Positions 7,846 to 18,386 of a stretch of 64,000 bases of DNA are shown in pieces. Both the position numbers and the translations under genes were made by a program. The notes under the pieces were generated by a model, which searched no databases, was not told where the DNA came from, and saw nothing but the letters and a program-made list of their open reading frames with translations. Source of the stretch: Chitinophaga dinghuensis (GTDB taxonomy: Bacteria > Bacteroidota > Bacteroidia > Chitinophagales > Chitinophagaceae); contig NZ_QLMA01000001.1 of the NCBI RefSeq assembly GCF_003259435.1, positions 248,001 through 312,000 of the forward strand, written 5' to 3'. Position 1 is the stretch's first letter. Each line of letters starts with the position of its first letter.

Positions 7846-10770
7846 CTACTTTACATTTACCAGTACCCGAATCCTTCCTTCGCCCACCTTCAGCTCCTCC
7901 AACGCCTTACCAATCGCCTGTCCCGGTTTTAACTTATTCAAGTCCGCCTTCATCGCATACCCGGCCCTACTGGCCGTTACAAGGATATCCCCACGATGAA
8001 TTTCACCTCCCTCATCACATACCTTAGTAGGAATGACCCCTACCACACCCATAGGAACCTTATCGGAAAGATCCGCATCTATGTGTTCTTCCGTCATTAA
8101 TACACCCGGTTTGGTCGCATATACCCCAGCTACCAGTGTAGAATATGCCTCATTCGACTTTACAACCGTTCTGTCTTTTTCAACATCAATGATCAACACA
8201 TCCCCAGGTTCATAGGAAGATATATCACCACTAACATCAAAAGCCTCCGCCATATCGGCGCCACCCAATTGCGTACCACCGTTAAAATATCCTCTGCCAG
8301 CCCGACTAACACGCGCCACATTAGAACCGCCTGTTTGAAAAATTGCGAGGTCACCATTTGATCCGGTATGATTTACTAACAGGCCAGTTCCCTGGCCATT
8401 GTTTACTACCTGCACTGCAATACCAAAACCACTGGTACTAGTGTGTTCAAAATAGCCGGCATAGCCCCCCGTTCCGGATGCTACTCCATATATGCCAGCT
8501 GCCCCGCCATTACCAAACATACTGTTTACTTCACCACGTACACCCGCGCCAATACTCATTGTGTTGTTGACAAAGAAGTTCCCTGCGTTCCCCAGAGAGT
8601 GATCTGATACTACTCCCGACCCGGTATTAACCACCTGTAGCGTATTATCAATATTCGAATTATTAAAGGTTTGAATCAATACGGCATTGCCACTGGTACC
8701 TGTATGGTTCAATATCGCTCCTTGTCCCTGTCCGGCGCTCGTTACATATAAGGCCGGTCCGAATCCTGTACTGCTGGAATGCTCAAAATAGCCGCCATAT
8801 CCGCCTGATCCGGAAGCTACGCCATATACCCCTGCCGTTCCATTATTACTGAAAATACTATTTACCTCACCCCGAACCCCGGCGCCAACACCATTCTTAT
8901 TGTTCATAAAGAAATTGCCAGCATTGCCCTGGCTGTGGTCCATGACCACTCCCTCCCCGTTATTTACTACTTCCAGGGCATTATTTGTATTGGCACTGTT
9001 GATATTCTCAAAAAAGGCCGCTCTGCCTGTAGAACTATTCAGTCCAACCCGGCCAGCTACACCAGCGGAAGTACCAGATGTATTGGCTGAAATAAAGCCA
9101 TATACGCCATATCCGCTGCCTTCATTACGACCCACAACAGTGCCTATACCGGCCGCAGAATTTCCCCTTCCTGTTACCGCTTCTCCTCCGCCTGTGTTAT
9201 CCCCAACAACGCCACCTCCTGAAATACTGGTAGTAGTGCCATGTATGGCAAATCCCGTACTTCCTGTTGCATCAACACCATTGCCACCACCAGCAGTGGT
9301 GACTACCACTGTACTGATATTATTCGCACTATTCAGATTCTCAAACTTACCTGCCATACCTGTACTACCACCTACGCCAACACGACCCAATACGCCGGCC
9401 CCATTCCCGGAAGCATCCGTAGCCACAAACCCCTGTACGCCATAACCAGGACCGTCATTCCGACCTACCACCGCGCCTGTTGGAGTACCGCTGTTACTCG
9501 TGGTAAGCCCTGTTACAGCCTCCCCGCCAGTTGTATGATGCCCAAGAACACCTGCTCCTGATAGGACACTGGATGTTGCATTCACGCCACTTCCTCCTGT
9601 ACTGGTGGAAGTAATGGCATTGCCGCTACCGTTTGTAGTTACTATCAACGCATTATTTGTATTGGCATTATTAGAAATGGCAATATTGACAGGTATACCT
9701 GTTGTACTGGTGGCAAATAGCCCTGTTCCCGAGTTGGAATTGGCATACGCGCCATACCCAGCTCCCGTGGCATTTCCATAAATGCCAATACCAGTTGTGG
9801 CGGTACCATATACTCCCCAGCCTGAGCCATTCTGAGAGCCCCAGACGCCTATTCCAAGTCCTCCCGTACCGTTATTGATTCCTCTCACAGCCGTGGAAAA
9901 ACCGCCTGGAGCTGTAGAGGATATCGTACCACGAATGGCGGAGATATTGGCAGATGTGGAGTTTGCAACACCCTCCAACTGCGTACCATCGCCGTTGTTC
10001 GTCAGGGAGAACAGTGTAGCAGGAAGATTAAAGGTATTCGCATATGGAATCGTAAAACTTCCACTACCAGCGGCCGGTCCCCAATTAGTACCATCAAAAG
10101 TGAGTACCTGTCCCGCTGTCGGGGCAGTATTGGTTACTGGGTTCCCCTGGATTTTTGCAACAGTTGGATTAGGATACGTACCACTAAGATCTCCTCCTGC
10201 TGCAATACCAGAAATGGTACCCGCAGGTCCCTGTGGTCCTTGTACGCCTGCTGGTCCTATAGGTCCAATTGGCCCCACTGCTCCTACGGGTCCCTGTGCC
10301 CCAGCAGGTCCAACAGGTCCCGCCGGTCCCGCATCTCCTTTAGGCCCTACTGGCCCCGGCGCACTGTTCGCTGCGTAAAGAGAGAACGGCACACTCATTA
10401 ACTGTGAAGTACCTAATTCTGAAAAATTACTGCCGCCGGTAGATACTTCCACCCGCAGATATTGATTGGCCTGTGCCCACGGAATTGCAGCGAAAGTGCC
10501 GCTCACAGGCGATCCTTTACCGATCTGCAATGTGAACAGACCCAGTTGATTCGTGGTAACATCCTGTGTTTCCTGATACTGCACATTGCCGGCAGGAGAG
10601 CCACTGAGGACAGTAAATCTCACTTGCAACGACTGGTTGGGAAGAGTGGTACCATTCGCATTCCGCGCCACCGCCTGATAGTTGATGCCACTCAGGCCGC
10701 TCTGGGCTTGAGATTGTAGCTGCAATAGCGCTAGCAGGATGAAGGTGTATAGTAAAAGTTTCCTTTTCAT
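7846..10770 (-). CDS. Secreted collagen-like repeat protein
   Basis: A 974-residue predicted surface protein. After a signal peptide ([19 protein letters not shown]) comes a beta-rich head (residues 25-130, with [19 protein letters not shown]), then a collagen-like Gly-X-Y tract of about 16 triplets around residues 140-190 ([19 protein letters not shown]). A long, low-complexity Gly/Ser/Asn/Thr region follows, made of repeats around motifs such as [18 protein letters not shown] and [20 protein letters not shown]. The C-terminal domain (about residues 830-974, [11 protein letters not shown] to IRVLVNVK) is more conserved and resembles trimerising ends of fibre proteins. It is the last gene of a minus-strand operon with a PorV-like protein, so it is probably exported and displayed. 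Confidence 0.85.
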   Translation of the reverse strand: MKRKLLLYTFILLALLQLQSQAQSGLSGINYQAVARNANGTTLPNQSLQVRFTVLSGSPAGNVQYQETQDVTTNQLGLFTLQIGKGSPVSGTFAAIPWAQANQYLRVEVSTGGSNFSELGTSQLMSVPFSLYAANSAPGPVGPKGDAGPAGPVGPAGAQGPVGAVGPIGPIGPAGVQGPQGPAGTISGIAAGGDLSGTYPNPTVAKIQGNPVTNTAPTAGQVLTFDGTNWGPAAGSGSFTIPYANTFNLPATLFSLTNNGDGTQLEGVANSTSANISAIRGTISSTAPGGFSTAVRGINNGTGGLGIGVWGSQNGSGWGVYGTATTGIGIYGNATGAGYGAYANSNSGTGLFATSTTGIPVNIAISNNANTNNALIVTTNGSGNAITSTSTGGSGVNATSSVLSGAGVLGHHTTGGEAVTGLTTSNSGTPTGAVVGRNDGPGYGVQGFVATDASGNGAGVLGRVGVGGSTGMAGKFENLNSANNISTVVVTTAGGGNGVDATGSTGFAIHGTTTSISGGGVVGDNTGGGEAVTGRGNSAAGIGTVVGRNEGSGYGVYGFISANTSGTSAGVAGRVGLNSSTGRAAFFENINSANTNNALEVVNNGEGVVMDHSQGNAGNFFMNNKNGVGAGVRGEVNSIFSNNGTAGVYGVASGSGGYGGYFEHSSSTGFGPALYVTSAGQGQGAILNHTGTSGNAVLIQTFNNSNIDNTLQVVNTGSGVVSDHSLGNAGNFFVNNTMSIGAGVRGEVNSMFGNGGAAGIYGVASGTGGYAGYFEHTSTSGFGIAVQVVNNGQGTGLLVNHTGSNGDLAIFQTGGSNVARVSRAGRGYFNGGTQLGGADMAEAFDVSGDISSYEPGDVLIIDVEKDRTVVKSNEAYSTLVAGVYATKPGVLMTEEHIDADLSDKVPMGVVGVIPTKVCDEGGEIHRGDILVTASRAGYAMKADLNKLKPGQAIGKALEELKVGEGRIRVLVNVK

Positions 10771-10782
10771 ACTGAAGTATTT

Positions 10783-11202
10783 TTATTGGTTAGCAGGTTT
10801 TGGGGTCATGACTGGTTTGTTTGAATTGGCCGGCCCTGGAGGTGGCCCCTGTTGTTCTATAACTGGAGGTCGTGCATCAGTGGCAACAGGTTTAAATAAC
10901 TGCTGGGCAGGAATTGTAGAGGTGGTACCTGGGATTTTTCCAGCAGCAGGATTTCCTGCCACAGGACTCTTATCCGAAGGATTCGCGGATACTGGTTTTG
11001 CACCTTGTGGAGACGGTGTGGTATAGGCGCGCTGTACGCCTGCTTGAGTCCCATTTCCTGGTTTAACCGGTAATGCTTCCTGTTTCGTTTTTACTACGGC
11101 TCCATCCGAAGTTTTGATCGGTACTTTTTGATCCTGTGCACTTGCGATGCCCGGCAGTTCTATTCCTGCAATAATTAGCAACAAAATGATTATTGGTTTC
11201 AT
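10783..11202 (-). CDS. Small secreted proline-rich protein of unknown function
   Basis: A 139-residue protein with a clear signal peptide (MKPIIILLLIIAGIELPGIASAQ). The mature part is rich in Pro, Ala, Gly and Lys (AKPVSANPSDKSPVAGNPAAG, QQGPPPGPANSNKP) and has no predicted fold, so it may be an extended linker or wall-spanning peptide. It sits 12 nt upstream of the collagen-like gene and 59 nt after the PorV-like gene. No family is recognised. Confidence 0.65.
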   Translation of the reverse strand: MKPIIILLLIIAGIELPGIASAQDQKVPIKTSDGAVVKTKQEALPVKPGNGTQAGVQRAYTTPSPQGAKPVSANPSDKSPVAGNPAAGKIPGTTSTIPAQQLFKPVATDARPPVIEQQGPPPGPANSNKPVMTPKPANQ

Positions 11203-11261
11203 ATGGGGATGTTGTTTTTGCTGTTTAAAGTGATCTTGATTTACAGTTAAAACCCTTGGTA

Positions 11262-12428
11262 TTATTGCTCTCCGCTAATATTGTATATCAATGAAAAGAG
11301 CAACGTTTTCTTGGTGTAAAGGCTACTACCTGTTGGAATCTGATAAGCCATATTTAGCTCTACATGCTCAAAGCGCAAACCTATACCACTGCTGAAATGT
11401 TGCCGGTAGCCCTTATTGGGATGCTCATAGAAATAACCCGTTCTCAGGAAAAGAATTTTCTTGTAGGAATATTCAATGCCGGAACCAATGGTGAATTCCC
11501 GCAACTCCTCTGTAAATCCGCCAGGGGCATCGCCAAAAGAAGAAAAAATAGACCCAACCACACCCCTGTTGGGATCTTGTCCTTTGAGGATAGTATTGGT
11601 AACCATACCATTGGAGTCGACTGCATATATAGGTGGAGTGGGGACCAGCAGCTTATTGATTTCTGCTGAGATGGTGAAAGTATGAGCGGTTGTATTAACG
11701 AAGGCATACCCGCCACCAATCCGCAAATTCATTGGCAGAAAGCTTTTGCGAACTTTATCATCTGTGTAGGATAACTTAGTTCCCAGGTTGGTAATACTTA
11801 CGCCAAAACAGTACCTGTTGCCGAATTCCAAATTATCTGCACTATTCTGGTAGTAAAATCCAACGTCACCAGCTACTGCAGATGCCGGTTTTTGCTGAAG
11901 CCCATTGAAATTCCCCTGGCCTAGTTGACTGCGTATATACCTCAGCGATATAGCCAGAGAAGTACGGTGTCCCAACTTTCTGGCGTAACTGCCATCTACA
12001 GCATATTCTTTCGGGGTATAATCCTGGATGATAGTGCCATTATCATCCCGAAAGGTGACATTTCCATAGTTGAAATACTTCATAGACAGGCCAACAGCCT
12101 GGCTTTGCTCTTGTCCGAAATTTTTGAAAGCGGCTATATAAGCCATGTTGGACCGGCTGTTATTGATACCCCACATCCAGGGAGAATAGTTGGCGCTTAC
12201 GCCCCAGCTGCCCGCAAATACGATCTTGGCGGCATTAGACCATAGGGCATTTACATCAGGACTTAAACCTGTGGCGGCATCTCCGGCGCCAGCGCTGCGG
12301 GCATCCGGGTTGACCAGCAGGAAACTCGCCCCAATGTCGGGCGGTCTTTGCTGACTTTTCTGTGCCATCATGATGGATGGTAGAAAGAGCATGCACACCA
12401 GCAAAATCAATACGTAACATTTTTGCAT
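11262..12428 (-). CDS. PorV/PorQ-family outer membrane barrel (type IX secretion)
   Basis: 388 residues. I chose the ATG at 12428 because a signal peptide (MQKCYVLILLVCMLFLPSIM, then MAQ) starts there; an in-frame upstream ATG at 12548 would put 40 polar residues ahead of it. The mature N-terminus DIGASFLLVNPDARSAGAGDAATGLSPDVNALWSNAAKI is the hallmark of the PorV/LptO family: FadL-like barrels that shuttle type IX secretion cargo to the attachment complex. The rest alternates as beta strands and ends in an aromatic-containing strand (LFSLIYNISGEQ). Its neighbour encodes a protein with a T9SS sorting domain, so a dedicated local role is plausible. Whether it is PorV itself or a paralogue cannot be told here. 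Confidence 0.85.
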   Translation of the reverse strand: MQKCYVLILLVCMLFLPSIMMAQKSQQRPPDIGASFLLVNPDARSAGAGDAATGLSPDVNALWSNAAKIVFAGSWGVSANYSPWMWGINNSRSNMAYIAAFKNFGQEQSQAVGLSMKYFNYGNVTFRDDNGTIIQDYTPKEYAVDGSYARKLGHRTSLAISLRYIRSQLGQGNFNGLQQKPASAVAGDVGFYYQNSADNLEFGNRYCFGVSITNLGTKLSYTDDKVRKSFLPMNLRIGGGYAFVNTTAHTFTISAEINKLLVPTPPIYAVDSNGMVTNTILKGQDPNRGVVGSIFSSFGDAPGGFTEELREFTIGSGIEYSYKKILFLRTGYFYEHPNKGYRQHFSSGIGLRFEHVELNMAYQIPTGSSLYTKKTLLFSLIYNISGEQ

Positions 12429-12459
12429 AATCAAGCTTTTTATTTGGAGTGCGATGAGG

Positions 12460-12966
12460 TTACTGGATAATGACTTTTTCGTAATAGATCGATTGTGCGA
12501 TTTTAAATCGCAGCGTATAAATCCCTGCTGCAAAGCGATTAACTCCAATCACCATTGTATTTCGGCCTGCTCCCAAAGACTGCTGTTCGGTATACATAGT
12601 CTGCCCCGCAGTGTTGATGAGTTCAATTTGAACATAAGATGGGCCCAGTAAATCCAGTTGAATTTTCAGATTGGTGGAGGCCGGGTTGGGGAAGATGATA
12701 TACCCTTTGACCAAATTGGCTCCTGGCGGGGGCGGGGGAAGCTCTTCTGGTTGCTGGAAGCCTTGTGTCAACAGCAGGTGTCCGTCCGTAATCATGGTTA
12801 TCACCGGTTCCCCGATGGTATACTGCATCCGGAGAGTGCCCACAGTGCCGCTGCCACCGGAAGTGGCTACTACCTGCCTGTTGAGGACTACCTGCGCTTT
12901 TACACTGGTGATGGCTACTCCCAGCAACAAGAGTAGACACATACCTGTACGTGCTAAAACAGTCAT
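12460..12966 (-). CDS. Secreted protein with C-terminal type IX sorting domain
   Basis: 168 residues. A signal peptide (MTVLARTGMCLLLLLGVAIT...VKAQ) is followed by a short module (residues 25-75, containing MQYTIGEPVITMITDGHLLLTQGFQQP), a PPPPPG linker, and a C-terminal domain starting YIIFPNPASTNLKIQL and ending YTLRFKIAQSIYYEKVIIQ. That is the type A T9SS sorting domain (PNPA start, GxYxLR-x-KxxxQ end). The cargo part is very small, so the protein is mostly signal plus sorting tag. It is located directly upstream of the PorV-like gene. Confidence 0.85.
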   Translation of the reverse strand: MTVLARTGMCLLLLLGVAITSVKAQVVLNRQVVATSGGSGTVGTLRMQYTIGEPVITMITDGHLLLTQGFQQPEELPPPPPGANLVKGYIIFPNPASTNLKIQLDLLGPSYVQIELINTAGQTMYTEQQSLGAGRNTMVIGVNRFAAGIYTLRFKIAQSIYYEKVIIQ

Positions 12967-12977
12967 AAATAAAATTG

Positions 12978-13217
12978 TTAATGTGTATTGTCGGAGTTTG
13001 GAATGGTAACTGTCTGGTTTGTAGATAATAAAGTGGATGCTGGTTGTTCAAGAAGGGTTATTAGCCTTTCCGTGGCGGCTACTACAGATCTTAGTAGCTC
13101 ATTTTCTGCCTTAAGTGCTGTCGCAGATGTCTGATATGAGCCCTGGTGACGGGAATTCCGGAGTAATTGGTGGAGTATGTGGAGATCCTCCAGCATACTG
13201 AGTATTATACTTTCCAT
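12978..13217 (-). CDS. Small helical protein of unknown function
   Basis: A 79-residue reading frame with regularly spaced leucines in two stretches (MESIILSMLEDLHILHQLLR and NELLRSVVAATERLITLLEQ), suggesting a helical hairpin or coiled coil. There is no signal peptide. It ends 11 nt before the T9SS-sorted protein, which supports it as the first gene of the surface operon. An overlapping 63-codon frame (13111-13302) was judged less likely because of its irregular composition. Reality of the gene is moderately supported. Confidence 0.45.
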   Translation of the reverse strand: MESIILSMLEDLHILHQLLRNSRHQGSYQTSATALKAENELLRSVVAATERLITLLEQPASTLLSTNQTVTIPNSDNTH

Positions 13218-13991
13218 ATCTCCGCTGTTGATTTAAAATATCCTTGCGCATATTTTTAGGGGATTGACCAACGTAAAGCCATTCTAATGCAGCATTGTGC
13301 ATGAGTTAGTAATAGCCTTAGTCGGCATATACCAAGCTGGAGTAATCACAAAACCTGCATTCTTTTTTAGGCAGGAAATGATGAATACAACGTGGCTGGT
13401 ACGGAATAAATAAATAGATCCTTCTGCGCAAGGATGTGTAAATGAAAAAATCTCGCGTGATTGCGCCTGGTGCCCCATGAATTGCGGTCGGCAATGAACA
13501 GTAACTATGGGGATGAATTGGAATTGCCTATCCTACAGAAATATAAGACCGATTTAGCATGAAAACCTGTTCTGTATTGATTTGGGATTTACTCTTCGAT
13601 AAAGCTCTGCTGTTAATGGATAAGTATTAATTTTTCATGATTTTTCGGTTTTTTGATAAAGAACTGGACACCTGGTCACTTTGGTGTTAAAACATTCAAT
13701 TTGAATTGCTTATCCGTGCTTTGGGGGATTACTACCTGTGCAATTGAACACCAAAAGCAACATAAATGTTCTCTAATGTATCGAATCATTTAAAAAGTTA
13801 TCAGGAATAAGTGAAATTTGGCAGATATTTTTTCGATTCCGGTTGTTTTTGAAGGGCTGACGGCAGAGCTATTACGCCCGAAAAATCGTTAAAGAATAAA
13901 TAACATTTTCGCAAAGGGAGGAGGTTTTATTTATTGCCGGAAAAAGATTACCTTTGCCCCCCAAATTGCATTATTTAGTCATTTTAATATT
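13218..13991. other. Long divergent intergenic region upstream of fusA
   Basis: 774 bases between the divergent surface operon and fusA. AT-rich, without a convincing gene. It should hold the promoters of both units. A TACCTTTG box lies at its right end. A 23-codon ORF at 13559-13630 (MKTCSVLIWDLL...) is present but has nothing to support it. Confidence 0.6.
13925..13956 (+). promoter_or_regulatory. Promoter of fusA
   Basis: TACCTTTG at 13949-13956, 36 nt before the fusA ATG, with TTTTA at 13925-13929 at the expected 19-bp distance as an imperfect -33 box. It shows that fusA is transcribed independently of rpsL-rpsG. Confidence 0.65.
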
Positions 13992-16136
13992 ATGGCAGAC
14001 TTAAAATTTCAAAGGAACTTTGGTATTGCGGCGCACATTGATGCGGGTAAAACCACTACCACAGAGCGTATCCTGTATTACACAGGTAAATCCCACAAGA
14101 TTGGTGAGGTACACGAAGGTGCCGCTACCATGGACTGGATGGCACAGGAGCAGGAGAGAGGTATTACCATTACATCTGCTGCTACCACTTGTTTTTGGAA
14201 TTTCCCAACTTTACAGGGTAAAGGTACTCCAGACACCAAGCAATATAAATTCAACATCATCGATACTCCGGGCCACGTGGACTTTACCGTTGAGGTAGAG
14301 CGTTCCCTGCGTGTACTGGACGGTCTGGTGGCACTGTTCTGCGCTGTATCCGGCGTTGAACCTCAGTCTGAAACCGTTTGGCGCCAGGCTAACCGCTACC
14401 GCGTACCACGTATCGGTTTCGTTAACAAAATGGACCGTTCCGGTGCTGACTTCCTGAACGTAGTTAAGCAGGTTAAAGAAATGCTGGGTGCTAACCCTGT
14501 TCCTTTAGTACTGCCTATCGGCGCTGAAGATACTTTCAAAGGTGTGATTGACCTGATCACCATGAAAGGTATCATCTGGGACGAAGAAGGTAAAGGTGCT
14601 ACTTACCAGGAAATCGAAATCCCTGCCGACATGGTAGAGGAAGCGAACGAATGGAGAGCTAACCTGGTAGAAGCAGTTGCTGACTACGATGATAAACTGA
14701 TGGAGAAATTCTTCGAAGATCCTAACTCTATCACCGAAGCAGAGATCCACGAAGCTATCCGTAAAGCAACTATCGATATCGCTATCATCCCTATGATGTG
14801 CGGTTCTTCCTTCAAAAACAAAGGTGTTCAGAAAATGCTGGATGCGGTTTGCCGTTACCTGCCTTCTCCAATGGACATCGAAGCAGTAAAAGGTACAAAC
14901 CCTGATACTGGCGAAGATATCGAGCGTAAACCAGATGCAAAAGAACCATTTGCTGCGCTGGCGTTCAAAATCATGACCGATCCTTTCGTAGGTCGTCTGG
15001 CGTTCTTCCGGGCTTACTCTGGTCACCTGGATGCAGGCTCTTATGTCCTGAATACTCGTACCGGTAGAAACGAGCGTATCAGCCGTATCATGCAGATGCA
15101 CGCAAACAAACAGAATCCTATCGATTTCATCGAAGCTGGTGATATCGGTGCGGCTGTTGGTTTTAAAGATATCAAAACCGGTGACACCCTGTGTGATGAA
15201 AATCACCCAATTGTCCTGGAATCTATGACCTTCCCTGAACCAGTTATCTCCATCGCTATCGAGCCTAAAACTCAGGCGGACGTTGATAAAATGGGTATGG
15301 CCCTCGCTAAACTGGTAGAAGAAGATCCTACCCTGAAAGCGAAAACCGACGAAGAAACTGGTCAAACAGTTCTCTCCGGTATGGGTGAGCTTCACCTGGA
15401 AATCATCGTTGACCGTATGCGTCGCGAATTCAAGGTAGAAGTTAACCAAGGCGCTCCTCAGGTGGCTTATAAAGAAGCCCTGACCGCTAAAATTGAACAC
15501 CGTGAGGTATTCAAAAAACAAACTGGTGGTAAAGGTAAATTCGCTGACATCCAGGTAGAAATCAGCCCTGCTGATGCTGAATGGCTGAAAGAAAACGACG
15601 GTAAATCCTTCCAGTTCATCAACGACATCTTCGGTGGTGCTATTCCAAAAGAATTCATCCCTGCTGTTCAGAAAGGCTTCGAAGCTTCTATGAACCAAGG
15701 TGTTCTGGCTAACTTCCCGCTGGTGAACATGAAAGTGCGTCTGTTTGATGGTTCTTACCACAACGTGGACTCCGATGCTATGGCATTCGAGCTGTGCGCT
15801 AAATCTGCTTTCCGTGAAGCTGCCCGTAAAGCTAAACCAGTTCTGCTGGAGCCAATCATGAAAGTAGAAGTTCAAACCCCAGACCAATACATGGGTGACG
15901 TAACAGGTGACCTGAACCGTCGTCGTGGTATGCTGGAAGGTATGGACTCTAAAAACGGTGTTCAGGTAATTAAAGCTAAAGTTCCATTGAGCGAAATGTT
16001 CGGTTATGTAACTCAGCTGCGTTCCCTGTCTTCCGGTCGTGCAACTTCCATCATGGAGTTCTCTCACTACGCTCCAGCTCCAAACAACGTTGCTGAAGAA
16101 GTGATCGCGAAAGTTAAAGGAAAAGTAAACGCTTAA
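13992..16136 (+). CDS. fusA: Elongation factor G
   Basis: GTPase that drives translocation of tRNA and mRNA on the ribosome and, with RRF, ribosome recycling. 714 residues. G1 [13 protein letters not shown] (residues 14-26), G3 [14 protein letters not shown]4 [11 protein letters not shown] and the domain IV segment [15 protein letters not shown] are all visible. [20 protein letters not shown] insertion between G2 and G3 is typical of bacterial EF-G1. Codon use is strongly biased, as in highly expressed genes. In this genome it stands alone with its own promoter and terminator. Confidence 0.98.
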   Translation: MADLKFQRNFGIAAHIDAGKTTTTERILYYTGKSHKIGEVHEGAATMDWMAQEQERGITITSAATTCFWNFPTLQGKGTPDTKQYKFNIIDTPGHVDFTVEVERSLRVLDGLVALFCAVSGVEPQSETVWRQANRYRVPRIGFVNKMDRSGADFLNVVKQVKEMLGANPVPLVLPIGAEDTFKGVIDLITMKGIIWDEEGKGATYQEIEIPADMVEEANEWRANLVEAVADYDDKLMEKFFEDPNSITEAEIHEAIRKATIDIAIIPMMCGSSFKNKGVQKMLDAVCRYLPSPMDIEAVKGTNPDTGEDIERKPDAKEPFAALAFKIMTDPFVGRLAFFRAYSGHLDAGSYVLNTRTGRNERISRIMQMHANKQNPIDFIEAGDIGAAVGFKDIKTGDTLCDENHPIVLESMTFPEPVISIAIEPKTQADVDKMGMALAKLVEEDPTLKAKTDEETGQTVLSGMGELHLEIIVDRMRREFKVEVNQGAPQVAYKEALTAKIEHREVFKKQTGGKGKFADIQVEISPADAEWLKENDGKSFQFINDIFGGAIPKEFIPAVQKGFEASMNQGVLANFPLVNMKVRLFDGSYHNVDSDAMAFELCAKSAFREAARKAKPVLLEPIMKVEVQTPDQYMGDVTGDLNRRRGMLEGMDSKNGVQVIKAKVPLSEMFGYVTQLRSLSSGRATSIMEFSHYAPAPNNVAEEVIAKVKGKVNA

Positions 16137-16158
16137 TCACTAAGCGTCAACGAATAAG

Positions 16159-16190
16159 AAAAGGGTGTTCCTCTAAGGAACACCCTTTTT
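16159..16190 (+). terminator. Terminator of fusA
   Basis: 13-bp arms AAAAGGGTGTTCC / GGAACACCCTTTT, 5-nt loop, T-tract. The rest of the 16137-16514 gap is AT-rich and shows no gene. Confidence 0.92.
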
Positions 16191-16514
16191 GGTTTTAAAC
16201 CATCCCCATTTTAATAAAAGTATACCCTGAGTCAACCCTATTGTAAAATATCGGACAGCAGCCCCGAAAAGTATTCATCTCCCTATAATCCCCCTAAAAT
16301 GGTATTGTCAATGCAGTAACTTTCTATATTTTACAGATAATAACCTGCAACTGTATAAATGCTTTTTGCCTGCCAGGGTTTTCGGTCTTTTCCGGGAGCC
16401 CTTTTTTTATTTTAGGAATAGAGGGTAAAACATTGTTGGTGCGTCTATAGGGATAGAAGTGTGAATTAGTGTTAAAATTAATACCTGTTTCGTTTACTGA
16501 TAGCCGCCAGAACT

Positions 16515-17318
16515 ATGTCATATACAGTAACATCATTACCTATAGTACAACAAGTAGTACAACAAGCACCTCCTGCAACTGTTATAATTAAGCCGGCAGA
16601 ACCGGTTGTTCTTACTCCTGGCCTCGATCTGATTCTACCTTGCTGGAATCCATCAGGCCAGTGGGTGGAATCTTTAATCCAACATTACCACGAAGTAGTG
16701 GATATCATGGGCGCCGTTCCTATCCAGCTAATTCTGGTAAATGATGGCTCCCTGAAGAATTTTACTTCAAAACATATCTCCTGGTTGGAAGCAGCTATTC
16801 CAGGTATTATCATTGTGGATAACAAGATAAACCGCGGTAAAGGTTTTGCTGTCAGAGAAGGCGTAAAACGCTCTCAGCATGCCTTCCAGGTATATACAGA
16901 CCTGGATTTCCCTTTTGGCATTCCTGCCGTCAAATCCGTCTACGAAGCCTTGCAAAAAGGAGCAGATGTAGTAGCTGGTGAAAGGGGAGACGCGTACCTG
17001 CGTGAACTGCCGCGCAAACGCCGTATCATCACCCGCATCAACCGTGCGATGAATAAATTCATCCTCGGTATGAAAGTGAGCGATGCACAGGCTGGACTGA
17101 AAGGTTTCAATATGATGGGCCGGGATATTCTTCTGGGTACCACCATCGACGGCTTTCTGTACGACAGCCAGTTTATGTATAAAGCCGGCAAACGCAACCG
17201 TCTGAAAATTGGAACGGTTCCTGTATTCTGCCGTCCGGGTATTACCTTCTCTGCTTTCCGCTTCAAACTGTTGCTGAAAGAACTGAAAAATTACCTCCAG
17301 ATCATCAAAGGCGCATAG
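16515..17318 (+). CDS. Family 2 glycosyltransferase
   Basis: A 267-residue cytoplasmic GT-A enzyme of the dolichyl-phosphate-mannose synthase type. An N-terminal Gln/Pro-rich stretch of about 35 residues precedes the catalytic domain: LILPCWNPSGQWVESLI, the nucleotide-binding LILVNDGS, NRGKGFAVREGV, and YTDLDFPFGIP with the DxD-like Asp pair. An acceptor-site region RGDAYLRELPRKRR follows. No membrane anchor is visible. It is 23 nt upstream of the deacetylase, so the pair probably modifies a cell-surface polysaccharide or lipid-linked sugar. The substrate is not predictable. Confidence 0.85.
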   Translation: MSYTVTSLPIVQQVVQQAPPATVIIKPAEPVVLTPGLDLILPCWNPSGQWVESLIQHYHEVVDIMGAVPIQLILVNDGSLKNFTSKHISWLEAAIPGIIIVDNKINRGKGFAVREGVKRSQHAFQVYTDLDFPFGIPAVKSVYEALQKGADVVAGERGDAYLRELPRKRRIITRINRAMNKFILGMKVSDAQAGLKGFNMMGRDILLGTTIDGFLYDSQFMYKAGKRNRLKIGTVPVFCRPGITFSAFRFKLLLKELKNYLQIIKGA

Positions 17319-17341
17319 CCAACGTATAGCGGAAATATTAT

Positions 17342-18112
17342 ATGAGTCAACAGAAAAGGATATTGATTAGTGTAGATGTGGAAGAGTTTGATATTCCCGA
17401 AGAATTTGGGCGACAAGTATCCCTGCAGGATAAACTGGAAGTCTCCCGTCGTGGATTACAAACGACACTGGATATTTTTGAGAAATATAATGTCCGTGCC
17501 ACCTTCTTCATCACTGCCTACTGGGCACAGCATTATCCTGAACTGATCCGCCGTATTGCAGCCCGCCATGAAGTGGCTTCTCATGCCTATTACCACAGCA
17601 GTTTTACGGACGCAGACTTGGAAGGGTCTCGTCTTGCCTTACAGGAAATCAGTGGGCAGCAAGTAAAGGGCTTCCGTATGCCTCGTTTGAGAGAGGTAAA
17701 TATGGATGCCTTACAAAAGGCTGGTTATCAATATGATTCTTCTGTTAACCCTACCTGGTTGCCGGGTCGTTACAATAATTGGCATATCCCCAGAACGATG
17801 TTTCGCAAGGAAAATCTCTGGATTATTCCCAGTTCTGTATCGCCTATGGTGCGTTACCCCATTTTCTGGCTGAGTGTTAAAAATGCCCCATTGTGGGTGA
17901 CAAGACATTTTAGTCGCCAAATCCTGAGGAAAGACCCCTATCTCTCTTTTTATTTCCATCCCTGGGAGCTTACAGACCTGCAAGGTTATAATTTACCAGG
18001 CTATATCAGCCGGGTAAGCGGGGAAAAGATGTGTCGCAAGCTGGAAGGATTTCTTGCCTTTTTACAAAAGAGGGGGAAATTTTGTGCGCATGCAGACATC
18101 ATTCCCTCCTGA
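17342..18112 (+). CDS. Polysaccharide deacetylase (NodB fold)
   Basis: 256 residues with the carbohydrate-esterase 4 fold: ILISVDVEEFDIP at residues 7-19 with the catalytic/metal Asp, VRATFFITAYWAQ, and the metal-binding motif HEVASHAYYHSSF, then KGFRMPRLREVN. No signal peptide is present, so it probably acts in the cytoplasm on an N-acetylated sugar, possibly the product of the neighbouring glycosyltransferase. The C-terminal FYFHPWELTD contains the late His of the family. Confidence 0.85.
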   Translation: MSQQKRILISVDVEEFDIPEEFGRQVSLQDKLEVSRRGLQTTLDIFEKYNVRATFFITAYWAQHYPELIRRIAARHEVASHAYYHSSFTDADLEGSRLALQEISGQQVKGFRMPRLREVNMDALQKAGYQYDSSVNPTWLPGRYNNWHIPRTMFRKENLWIIPSSVSPMVRYPIFWLSVKNAPLWVTRHFSRQILRKDPYLSFYFHPWELTDLQGYNLPGYISRVSGEKMCRKLEGFLAFLQKRGKFCAHADIIPS

Positions 18113-18386
18113 TTTCATTATCTGAATAATTTTCTTGGTCATTCATTCAACAACATGAATGTTAAAACTGTTATGGAGGTTAAGTAGCTGAAAACAACTG
18201 CTTTACTGAAGACATTACACCGTCTGAAGTGCGGCATTTTAACAATTGGCTACAATTATTAGCAAAGTATACTGTACGGCAGATCCTGTGAAGAGCGAAT
18301 GTGCGCCTATCTTATTTGATCCCACCTGCGAATAATTCCATCGTCTTTAACAGTCAACATGACATTCATTAATTAAAAATTAGACC

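Noticed and set aside
10210..10360. Plus-strand proline-rich frame opposite the Gly-X-Y tract
   Set aside because: Antisense of collagen triplets always reads as Pro/Ala/Gly repeats; there is no start context or signal peptide to support it.
13111..13302. 63-codon minus-strand frame overlapping the small helical protein
   Set aside because: The overlapping 79-codon frame has regular leucine spacing and ends 11 nt before the next gene of the operon, so it is the better candidate.
13559..13630. 23-codon ORF before fusA (MKTCSVLIWDLLFDKALLLM...)
   Set aside because: Length and composition are similar to the small-peptide array, but there is no leader element, no GG end and no repeat elsewhere.
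14505..16067. 520-codon open frame on the minus strand inside fusA
   Set aside because: It is the antisense shadow of the strongly codon-biased fusA. Its composition (many Phe, His, Thr, Val) is an artefact of the complement, with no recognisable domain. The same applies to long minus-strand frames opposite rpoA, rplB and rpsC.
16369..16390. Partial reverse-strand match to the leader element (GGTTTTCGG next to CCTGCC)
   Set aside because: Only about 9 contiguous bases match, the GAGTAGGC half is absent and no small ORF follows on the minus strand.
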